From positions 1 through 14,516 of the forward strand of contig PUOG01000282.1 in the NCBI GenBank assembly GCA_003552745.1: DNA of 14,516 nucleotides. The letters run 5' to 3'. How positions within the stretch are numbered: the first letter of the stretch is position 1; each line of letters opens with the position of its first letter. Below are positions 1 to 5,684 of this stretch, one piece after another. The DNA is from Spirochaetaceae bacterium. GTDB taxonomy: Bacteria > Spirochaetota > Spirochaetia > DSM-27196 > SKKC01. A program made the position numbers and the translations under genes. The notes below the pieces were generated by a model. That model did not search any database, was not told the origin of the DNA, and saw nothing but the letters and a program-made list of their open reading frames with translations.

Positions 1-134
1 CAATGCGCATGGGCCTGGAAACCTCTGAGCAACAGGCCGAGGGGATCCAGAGATTGATGGGAGATGCGGCTCAGCTCCAGCAGCAGGTCGTACACGATCC
101 GGCTGTCGGTCAGCAAGTCAATATCACAGTATGA
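1..134 (+). CDS. C-terminal end of a YjfB-like putative motility protein (5' end outside window)
   Basis: The frame with codons starting at position 3 is open from the window edge to TGA at 132-134 and gives 43 residues. The tail is rich in Gln, Ala and Glu and ends HDPAVGQQVNITV. This resembles the end of YjfB-family proteins (about 60 residues, annotated as putative motility proteins), which finish with a Pro-x-x-Gly-x-x-(I/V)-(D/N)-I type tail after an amphipathic helix. A Met occurs at codon 1 of the visible frame, but the family has further residues upstream, so I treat the gene as cut by the window edge. Its stop overlaps the ATG of the next gene (ATGA at 131-134), which indicates co-transcription and translational coupling. 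The family call is from memory of the pattern and is moderate. That the frame is coding is more secure, because of the overlap. Confidence 0.55.
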   Translation, partial: MRMGLETSEQQAEGIQRLMGDAAQLQQQVVHDPAVGQQVNITV

Positions 135-625
135 ACATCGCTGTCGTCAGCGATTCGCACGATAACATCTGGAATCTCGAACGGGCGCTCGCCGATATCG
201 GCGAGCGTTCGTGCTCGCGACTCTTCTTTCTCGGTGACTTCTGTGCGCCGTTCACCCTCGCGCAGATCGCCGACGGTTTCTCCGGGCCGATCGACGTCGT
301 ATTCGGCAACAACGACGGCGATACCTTTCTGTTGAGCCGGATCGCGTCCAACTACGACCACGTCACGTTGCACGGCCATCTGGCCGAGCTCGAGGTGGAT
401 GGGGTGCACTTCGCGCTGAACCACTACCCCGATATCGCGAAACGTCTGGCCGAAAGCGGCGCCTACGATGCGGTGTTCAGCGGCCACGATCACAAACGCT
501 ATGTCGAGCCGATCGGCTCGTGTCTCTGGGCAAACCCCGGCGAGGTCATGGGACGCTTCGGCGAACCGAGCTACGGCGTTTTCGACACCGAAAGCCGCGT
601 ATTCGCCCACGTAGATATACGGTAG
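131..625 (+). CDS. YfcE/MJ0936-type metallophosphoesterase
   Basis: A 164-residue protein of the small calcineurin-like phosphoesterase family (YfcE/MJ0936), normally 155-185 residues. These are cytosolic metal-dependent phosphodiesterases; the physiological substrate is usually unknown. The metal-binding blocks appear in order: DSHDN at residues 8-12 (Asp8, His10), GD at 35-36, GNND at 59-62, NH at 97-98 and GHDH at 118-121, followed by an NPGE block that is typical near the end of the family. The complete motif set implies an active two-metal centre. The ATG at 131 overlaps the stop of the upstream gene, and no good Shine-Dalgarno precedes it, so translation is probably coupled. The stop lies 2 nt from the 3' end of an oppositely oriented tRNA gene, and no terminator is visible between them. 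Specific substrate not assignable from sequence. Confidence 0.9.
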   Translation: MNIAVVSDSHDNIWNLERALADIGERSCSRLFFLGDFCAPFTLAQIADGFSGPIDVVFGNNDGDTFLLSRIASNYDHVTLHGHLAELEVDGVHFALNHYPDIAKRLAESGAYDAVFSGHDHKRYVEPIGSCLWANPGEVMGRFGEPSYGVFDTESRVFAHVDIR

Positions 626-627
626 CT

Positions 628-701
628 TACCCCGGACGCGATTCGAACGCGTGACCTGCTGCTTAGGAGGCAGCCGCTCTATCCAGCTGAGCTACCGGGG
701 C
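628..701 (-). tRNA. tRNA-Arg(CCT)
   Basis: The reverse complement folds as a complete 74-nt cloverleaf. The acceptor stem is GCCCCGG with CCGGGGT (six Watson-Crick pairs and a terminal G-T). It is followed by TA, a D arm with GCTC/GAGC, and an anticodon stem GCTGC/GCAGC around the loop CTCCTAA. The anticodon is therefore CCT (plus-strand 665-667), which reads AGG arginine codons. The variable loop is AGGTC, and the T arm ACGCG/CGCGT holds the loop TTCGAAT. The discriminator base is A, and the CCA end is not encoded. The gene stands alone, transcribed towards the 3' end of the phosphoesterase gene. Confidence 0.96.
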
Positions 702-786
702 GGGAATGGTGCCGATGCGCGATCGGCAACGCACTGCTTCCAACTGCGTTACCGGAAGGCTATCGGGCGCTCGTTCCTCTGTCAAC

Positions 787-822
787 AAAAAGCTCCCGGA
801 CGCGTGACGTCGCGGGAGCTTT
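787..822 (-). terminator. Rho-independent terminator of the barrel-like gene
   Basis: A perfect 10-bp inverted repeat pairs 789-798 (AAAGCTCCCG) with 813-822 (CGGGAGCTTT) around a 14-nt loop. Read on the minus strand, the stem runs into TTTTTG, giving the classic stem plus U-run about 95 nt past the stop of the 919-1962 gene. The plus-strand side has only three T's, so it would be a weaker terminator in that direction. The remaining intergenic sequence from 702 to 918 holds only two small inverted repeats (711-727 and 889-903) and no visible gene. Confidence 0.85.
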
Positions 823-918
823 GCACACTGTGCACACCAAGAGTGCCACCTGTCTCCGGACCGAAAACACCGACATATGAAGTATGAAGCCCCGTCAGGG
901 GGCGTCCGTCACCGGTCT

Positions 919-1962
919 TCAGAGCTGAATTCGCGTATTGAGCTCCAGCCCCACACTTCCCCGCGTGTCGATCGATGCGCCGACGTCCAGGTTCAGGACA
1001 AAAATGCGCAACCCGAGTCCGCCGAAGGCGCGGGCGGTGAAACCGCTGTCGGGAACGTCGAAGCCTAACGCTACCTCGCCATTGTCGAGAAACTCGCCGA
1101 GCATATCTTCGAGTTCCTCCCGGTCGTCGTCGTCGAGGTCGTCGAACGCCTCGCCGTCCATGGTCAGCTCTCCGCTGAACGATCCCCCCATCGACGCCCA
1201 ATTGTAGGCGACACCGGCGCCGATGAACGGTTGGAAAATGAGCAATCGCTTGCTCGCCTGTGCTTTCAGCTCAACGCTGTTGCTCCGCCAGCCGAAGTCG
1301 AACTTCGGATCGCCGAGAACCAGTGAAACATCTTCACCTCCGACCTCATCGTCGGCGAGCTCCATGTCATCCATCGTGACGCCGACGCCGAAGCGGGAGT
1401 GGTTGTAGCCGAGGCCTACCGAGAGCTTGGGCAGAATGCCGCTACCGTCGAGAAGGGCGTAGCGGAAATCACCGCCGACAAGCAGGAAATCGAGCTCGAC
1501 ACCTTCATCTTCGAGCATCGCCAGGGTCGGCAAGGTTCCAAGCTTGAAGCCGACATCGAACGGAATTCCGAAACCGCCGACACGTGCATCGACCGTGTAC
1601 GCGGGAAGCGGCAGTCCGAGGCGGCTGATAGCTCCACTCGCGGGAAGATCGGCGAGCATTTCGTCGCTGTCGATGTCGAACTCTTCCAACGGACTGGTGA
1701 GAACACTGAGCGGAATCGTCGCGGCTCCGACCGTTACACCGATTCCGAAGCTCGGCGGCGCACTGAACAGCTGTCCGATGTACGCGTCCGACCAGCCGAG
1801 TCCGAGGGTGTTGTAGTGCGACAGGGAGCCGACGATTCCCGAACCGAGCTCATCGAGCGCCCCTTCGATGCGCTCCACCTCTTCATCGATATCGTCAGCG
1901 AATGCTGCCCCAACGAATAGCAAACCAATTAGCAGCAGCGCTGCCAGGCGTTTTAGCATCAT
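919..1962 (-). CDS. Secreted protein, probable outer-membrane beta-barrel, function unknown
   Basis: A 347-residue protein with a clear Sec signal peptide: MMLKR, a hydrophobic stretch to residue 20, and a cleavage site after AFA (22/23). The mature part has many alternating hydrophobic/Gly-rich segments (for example around 71-82, 125-142, 175-196, 238-256 and 308-345), as expected of amphipathic beta-strands. It has no cytoplasmic-type motifs and no lipobox. It contains conspicuous acidic stretches, the strongest around 269-293, which look like exposed loops. The overall plan is reminiscent of DUF6588-type barrel proteins, but I would not assign a family. The frame remains open upstream to 2055. 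I chose ATG at 1962 because AGGAGGAG lies at 1975-1968 and the signal peptide begins there; ATG at 1959 is equally possible. The gene is divergent from the two-component system and ends at the terminator at 787-822. Confidence 0.8.
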   Translation of the reverse strand: MMLKRLAALLLIGLLFVGAAFADDIDEEVERIEGALDELGSGIVGSLSHYNTLGLGWSDAYIGQLFSAPPSFGIGVTVGAATIPLSVLTSPLEEFDIDSDEMLADLPASGAISRLGLPLPAYTVDARVGGFGIPFDVGFKLGTLPTLAMLEDEGVELDFLLVGGDFRYALLDGSGILPKLSVGLGYNHSRFGVGVTMDDMELADDEVGGEDVSLVLGDPKFDFGWRSNSVELKAQASKRLLIFQPFIGAGVAYNWASMGGSFSGELTMDGEAFDDLDDDDREELEDMLGEFLDNGEVALGFDVPDSGFTARAFGGLGLRIFVLNLDVGASIDTRGSVGLELNTRIQL

Positions 1963-1967
1963 ACCAT

Positions 1968-1975
1968 CTCCTCCT
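1968..1975 (-). promoter_or_regulatory. Shine-Dalgarno site that sets the start of the barrel-like gene
   Basis: The minus strand reads AGGAGGAG, then ATGGT, then the tandem start ATGATG (1962-1957). The spacing supports initiation here and rejects the 31-codon upstream extension of the open frame. Confidence 0.8.
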
Positions 1976-2050
1976 GCATACTCCCGTAGTCTACCACGGA
2001 AGACACAGAATATCGCGTGCGGGGCGCGCCGTAAACCGGAAGAACGATGA

Positions 2051-2063
2051 TACAATGCGGCGT
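2051..2063 (+). promoter_or_regulatory. Candidate -10 box for a leaderless response-regulator mRNA
   Basis: TACAAT at 2051-2056 is followed by exactly 7 nt and then ATG at 2064. No Shine-Dalgarno sequence is visible before that ATG. A -10 box at this distance would place transcription initiation at or next to the start codon. I see no convincing -35 element. The same arrangement recurs before pepT at 9694-9707. This is inference from spacing only. Confidence 0.4.
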
Positions 2064-2855
2064 ATGGCCCGGTTTGTCCTGTTAGTAGAGGATGATGAGG
2101 ATATCGCGCGCGTGGTACGGGTCTATCTCGAGCGGGCAGGTTATACGGTCAGAACGGTCGCTGACGGAACGGCCGGATTGTACGAGGCGATCGAAGGGAG
2201 CCGCCGGCCTGATCTGATCGTCCTCGACTGGATGCTTCCGGGCACTTCCGGGCCGGCCTTCATGAAGCGACTCCGTGCCAGGCGTGCGACACCGGTGGTC
2301 ATGCTTACGGCGAAGGGAGAAGAGGAGGACCGATTGACCGGTTTTAAGTACGGGGTCGACGACTATGTCGTCAAGCCGTTCAGCCCTCGCGAGCTCGTCG
2401 CCAGAGTAAAGGCGGTGATGAGCAGGGCGGCGGCAGGCCGGTCGGGCTCCGATACCACCGCCTCCGGCGGCGGCCGCGCATCGGCTGGTAAGGGCGGGCA
2501 GCCGGGAACGCGCCCGCTTCGCTTCGGCCGGCTCTATATCGACCCCGAACGGCGCCTTGCTCTATTCGATGATCGTGAGATCGACCTTACCACGCGTGAG
2601 TTCGATATACTGCTCACGCTCGGCCGCTCTCCGAAACGTGTGTTCACGCGTGACGAGTTGCTGTCGCGAGTCTGGGGCGAGGACCATGTTGGAGGCGACC
2701 GGGTTGTAGATGTGCATCTGTCGAACCTGCGCTCAAAACTTGCCGCCGCGACGGGAGACGCCTCCGGCGCCCGCGAACGGCCGGCTCGCCACCAGACTTA
2801 CATCGAGACCGTGCGGGGTGTGGGCTATCGCTTCGCCGTCGAGGAGGACGAATAA
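2064..2855 (+). CDS. OmpR/PhoB-family response regulator
   Basis: A 263-residue two-component transcription factor. The receiver domain (about 1-120) has the acidic pocket Glu9-Asp10-Asp11, phospho-acceptor Asp55 in VLDWMLP, Thr82 in MLTA, Tyr101 and Lys104 in VVKPF, so all switch residues are present. A Ser/Gly/Ala-rich linker (about 121-151), longer than usual, leads to a winged-helix DNA-binding domain (about 152-258). That domain shows the family patterns LTTREFDILL, VFTRDELL, VVDVHLSNLRSKL and YIETVRGVGYRF, with roughly 20 extra residues before the wing strand. The frame is open to 1902 and ATG also occurs at 2055. I chose 2064 because the protein then begins MARFVLLVEDDE, typical of the family, and because of the TACAAT spacing. 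The stop overlaps the kinase ATG by one base (TAATG). It presumably controls this locus, perhaps including the divergent barrel gene. Confidence 0.93.
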   Translation: MARFVLLVEDDEDIARVVRVYLERAGYTVRTVADGTAGLYEAIEGSRRPDLIVLDWMLPGTSGPAFMKRLRARRATPVVMLTAKGEEEDRLTGFKYGVDDYVVKPFSPRELVARVKAVMSRAAAGRSGSDTTASGGGRASAGKGGQPGTRPLRFGRLYIDPERRLALFDDREIDLTTREFDILLTLGRSPKRVFTRDELLSRVWGEDHVGGDRVVDVHLSNLRSKLAAATGDASGARERPARHQTYIETVRGVGYRFAVEEDE

Positions 2856-4030
2856 TGGTCGGATCGGATCAAAGCCGGAGCGAAGCGGCGCCAGAGAGGC
2901 GTCCGAGAGGCCCCGGGATCTCGGTGCGTCTATTTCTCTCCTACGTATTGGTGCTCATGATAGCCGGCGTTGTTCTCTTTCTGGCGAGCGAGGCGGCGAC
3001 TCCGCGCTTCATCGAGATGCACCGCGGCCCGGCCATGCGCGGAATGCCGGGAATGCAGGACCGGATGGTCGAGTTACTCGATTCCGCGTACCGGCGGGCG
3101 ACGCAGCGAGCGCTTCTGCTCGGACTCGGTGCAGCACTCGCGGTTGCAGGAGCGGCAAGTTTCGTGCTCAGCCGCCGTCTGAGTAACCCACTCCGGAGTA
3201 TGAAGCGGGCGAGCGGGAGAATCGCCGAGGGAAAATACGACGAACGGTTGGATGAGTCTACTCCCGGTGAGGTAGGAGAGCTGGCCACGGCGTTCAACAG
3301 AATGGCCGCCGAACTGGAGCGAGTCGAAGAGCGCAGGCGGTCGCTGGTCGCGACGGTCGCCCACGAGTTTCGGACGCCTCTGTCGAGTCTTCGCGGCTAC
3401 GTGGAAGGGTTGCAGGACGGTGCTTTCGAGGCGGACACGGAGACTCTCGAATCGTGCTCCCGTCAGATCTCGCGTCTCCGACGGCTCGTGGACGATCTGG
3501 CACTCATCTCGCGGGTTGAGGCCGGCGTTCAGCAGGTCGACCCAAGGGAAACAAGGCTATCGACGCTCTTTGCCCAACTCGAGGCCGAGCAGAGCAGGGC
3601 GTTTGCCGAGAAGGGCGTCCGACTTAAGGTGCCGGTGAACGACGATGTGATCTTTGCCGACCCGGACCGGACCGGTCAGGTATTGTCGAATATCGTTCGG
3701 AACGCGCTTCGACATTCGCCGCCCGGCGGTGAGGTCGTCGTTCAAACTACATACAGCCCCGGCGGCCCGCGGAGCGCCGATCCGCCATGCCTCGTCATCG
3801 AGGTCCGCGACAGCGGCGAAGGCATCGCCCCGGAGGCCCTTCCGCACGTGTTCGAACGCTTCTATCGGGCGGACGCCGCGCGTTCACGCTCCGACGATGA
3901 CGGGGTGGGTATCGGGTTGACTATCGCAAAGTACTTCGTCGAGGCGCAGGGCGGCTGTATCTCCGTCGAAAGTCGAGCGGGCGAAGGAACGGCAGTGCGT
4001 TTTTCGCTGCCGCGTTTCAGCCGTGTTTAG
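2855..4030 (+). CDS. HAMP-containing sensor histidine kinase
   Basis: A 391-residue membrane kinase, the partner of the preceding regulator (one-base overlap, with GAGGAGG just before the start). Order: a charged N-terminus (1-22), TM1 (about 24-46), a short periplasmic loop (about 47-85), TM2 (about 86-105), HAMP (about 106-160), the HisKA domain with the phospho-acceptor His170 in VAHEFRTPL, and an ATPase domain. The ATPase domain has the N box around 279-288 (NIVRNALRHS), G1 at 319-324 (DSGEGI), the F box FERFYR and G2 at 350-355 (GVGIGL). All catalytic boxes are intact. The periplasmic loop is too small for a folded sensor domain. Between residues 55 and 71 it carries five Met and one His (MHRGPAMRGMPGMQDRM), which invites a metal-sensing hypothesis but does not prove one. 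Transcription probably ends at the hairpin at 4045-4081. Confidence 0.95.
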   Translation: MVGSDQSRSEAAPERRPRGPGISVRLFLSYVLVLMIAGVVLFLASEAATPRFIEMHRGPAMRGMPGMQDRMVELLDSAYRRATQRALLLGLGAALAVAGAASFVLSRRLSNPLRSMKRASGRIAEGKYDERLDESTPGEVGELATAFNRMAAELERVEERRRSLVATVAHEFRTPLSSLRGYVEGLQDGAFEADTETLESCSRQISRLRRLVDDLALISRVEAGVQQVDPRETRLSTLFAQLEAEQSRAFAEKGVRLKVPVNDDVIFADPDRTGQVLSNIVRNALRHSPPGGEVVVQTTYSPGGPRSADPPCLVIEVRDSGEGIAPEALPHVFERFYRADAARSRSDDDGVGIGLTIAKYFVEAQGGCISVESRAGEGTAVRFSLPRFSRV

Positions 4031-4044
4031 TATTCACGCAGGAC

Positions 4045-4081
4045 GATCGCGCCTCGCCGGCAACGCGGCGAGGCGTCGATC
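4045..4081. terminator. Long hairpin between convergent genes
   Basis: Positions 4045-4059 (GATCG then CGCCTCGCCG) pair with 4066-4081 across a 6-nt GCAACG loop, with a single unpaired T at 4076. That is 15 base pairs, mostly G-C. It lies 14 nt after the kinase stop and 15 nt after the glnA stop on the other strand. It has no T-run on either strand, so it may act as a barrier or RNA-stabilising stem and not as a classic intrinsic terminator. Confidence 0.6.
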
Positions 4082-4096
4082 CCCTGCTTATCCCGA

Positions 4097-5518
4097 TCAA
4101 ATATCCTGATAGAGCGCAAACTCGTACGGGTGCGGACGAGTGTCCACTTCCATGACCTCGTTATCGTGCTTGTACTCGATCCACGTCTCCACTACGTCCT
4201 TGGTGAAGACATCTCCCTTAAGCAGGAACTCATGGTCGACGGCGAGGTGCTCGAGCGCCTCGCGCAGACTACCCGGGGTCTTCGTGACCTTCGCGGCTTC
4301 CGCCGGCGGAAGGTCGTAGATGTTCTTATCGAGCGGCTCACCCGGATCGATCTTGTTCTGGATCCCGTCGACCGCCGCCATGAGCATGGCGCTGAAGGTG
4401 AGGTACGCGTTACCGCTCGGGTCCGGGCAGCGGAACTCGAAGCGCTTGGCCTTCTCGCTCTGGCTGTACATCGGAATGCGCACCGCCGCCGAGCGGTTGC
4501 GGCTGGAGTAGGCGAGGTTCACCGGTGCTTCGAAGCCGGGAACGAGCCGTTTGTAGCTGTTCGTGGTCGGGTTGCTGAACGCGAGAACGCTCGGCGCGTG
4601 CTTGAGCAGACCGCCGATCGCGTAGAGGGCGGTCTGAGAGAGCCCCGCGTACCCATCTCCATAGAACTGGTTCTTTCCATCCTTCCAGAACGACATGTGG
4701 ATGTGCATGCCGCTACCGTTGTCGTTCCACAGCGGCTTCGGCATGAAGGTGACCACCTTGTTGTGCGCGCGGGCGGTGTTCTTGATGACGTACTTGTACT
4801 TCAGCAGGTTATCCGCCATCTGCACGAGCGGGGCGAAGCGCATGTCGATTTCGCACTGGCCGCCGGTGGCAACCTCGTGGTGCTGCGCTTCGACCGCCAC
4901 GCCGAGCGACTCGAGGGTGAGCATCATCTCACTGCGGAGGTTCTGCAGGCTGTCCGCCGGTGGGCAGGGGAAGTAGCCTTCCTTGTATCGTAGCTTGTTT
5001 CCGAGGTTCGGTTCCTCCATCCTTCCGGAGTTCCATCGGCCCTCGATCGAATCGACGAAGTAATAGCCGCAGTGCTCGTTCTGATCGTAGCGAATATCGT
5101 CGAAGACGAAGAACTCGGCTTCCGGACCGAAGAACGCGGTATCGCCGATTCCGGTCGACTTCAGGTAGTTTTCCGCCTTGCGGGCGACGCTGCGCGGGTC
5201 GCGCGTGTAGTCTTCGCCGGTGACCGGATCGCAGATGTCGCACGTCATGACGAGCGTGCGGGCGGTCATATACGGGTCGATGAAGGCGCTGTCGGCGACC
5301 GGTTTCACGATCATGTCGCTTTCGTTGATCGCCTGCCAGCCGCGAATGCTCGATCCGTCGAACCCCATTCCCTCGCGGAAGGTATCCTCGTCGAGTTCGT
5401 GGGCCGGGATACTGAAGTGCTGCCAGATGCCGGGAAAGTCCATGAAGCGAAGGTCAACGACCTGAACCTTCTCCTTCTCCATTAAACTCAGAATCTCCTT
5501 AGGAGTCTTCTCACTCAT
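4097..5518 (-). CDS. glnA: Glutamine synthetase, type I (adenylylation-regulated form)
   Basis: A 473-residue type I glutamine synthetase, which makes glutamine from glutamate, ammonia and ATP as a cytosolic dodecamer. Visible family motifs: FDGSSIRGW at 53-61 (Asp54 of the ammonium site), GPEAEFF at 131-137 (metal ligands Glu133, Glu135), HHEVATGGQCEID at 213-225 (Glu215, Glu223), NGSGMHIHMS at 267-276 (His272), NRSAAVRIP at 341-349, and EFRCPD at 361-366. The sequence KNIYDLPP places Tyr401 at the position of the E. coli adenylylated Tyr397, so this is a modifiable enzyme. That agrees with glnE lying just upstream on the same strand. The start at 5518 is supported by AGGAGG at 5532-5527 with 8 nt spacing. 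Length and motifs are complete; I see no lesion. Confidence 0.98.
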   Translation of the reverse strand: MSEKTPKEILSLMEKEKVQVVDLRFMDFPGIWQHFSIPAHELDEDTFREGMGFDGSSIRGWQAINESDMIVKPVADSAFIDPYMTARTLVMTCDICDPVTGEDYTRDPRSVARKAENYLKSTGIGDTAFFGPEAEFFVFDDIRYDQNEHCGYYFVDSIEGRWNSGRMEEPNLGNKLRYKEGYFPCPPADSLQNLRSEMMLTLESLGVAVEAQHHEVATGGQCEIDMRFAPLVQMADNLLKYKYVIKNTARAHNKVVTFMPKPLWNDNGSGMHIHMSFWKDGKNQFYGDGYAGLSQTALYAIGGLLKHAPSVLAFSNPTTNSYKRLVPGFEAPVNLAYSSRNRSAAVRIPMYSQSEKAKRFEFRCPDPSGNAYLTFSAMLMAAVDGIQNKIDPGEPLDKNIYDLPPAEAAKVTKTPGSLREALEHLAVDHEFLLKGDVFTKDVVETWIEYKHDNEVMEVDTRPHPYEFALYQDI

Positions 5519-5684
5519 TTCTCATTCCTCCTGATGTCTCAGCGGCTTCGCATGCAACCGTTCGACATATTTATAGAATCATTATGCGGAACGTAGCACA
5601 CTCGAATCAGAAAGAAAAGTAGGTTTAGCGAAAAAAAAGAACATTTGTGTTGCTGGCAGATTCATTTCCTACAGAAATGTAGTA
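5519..5684 (-). promoter_or_regulatory. glnE-glnA intergenic region with probable glnA promoter
   Basis: These 166 nt are clearly more AT-rich than the flanking genes, as expected of a promoter region. On the minus strand, candidate -10 hexamers are CATAAT (5586-5581) and TATAAA (5575-5570), both upstream of the AGGAGG site. No good -35 element matches either. I looked for a sigma-54 -24/-12 pattern and for TnrA/GlnR-type TGTNA-N7-TNACA sites and found none. Upstream lie a short hairpin and a T8 run, listed separately. Confidence 0.4.
5631..5680 (-). terminator. Possible weak terminator or attenuator after glnE
   Basis: Read on the minus strand, ACATTT (5680-5675) can pair with AAATGT (5646-5641), which is followed by TC and a run of eight T's (5638-5631). 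An alternative, smaller hairpin pairs CATTTC (5679-5674) with GAAATG (5668-5663). The two pairings share one strand and exclude each other. Both stems are only 6 bp and A/T-rich, so stability is doubtful. Confidence 0.3.

Noticed and set aside
711..727. Perfect 6-bp inverted repeat GCCGAT-GCGCG-ATCGGC upstream of the tRNA gene
   Set aside because: No T-run on either strand and no gene end that it would serve; short enough to be chance in GC-rich sequence.
889..903. GCCCC/GGGGC hairpin just past the barrel-gene stop
   Set aside because: Only 5 bp and no T-run; the 787-822 terminator explains the gene end better.
1399..1920. 173-codon plus-strand open frame antisense to the barrel-like gene
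   Set aside because: The opposite strand encodes a signal peptide with a strong ribosome site and a proper terminator; this frame has none of these.
5519..5684. Sigma-54 promoter or GlnR/TnrA box before glnA
   Set aside because: No TGGCAC-N5-TTGC pattern and no TGTNA-N7-TNACA site found on the coding strand of the gap.
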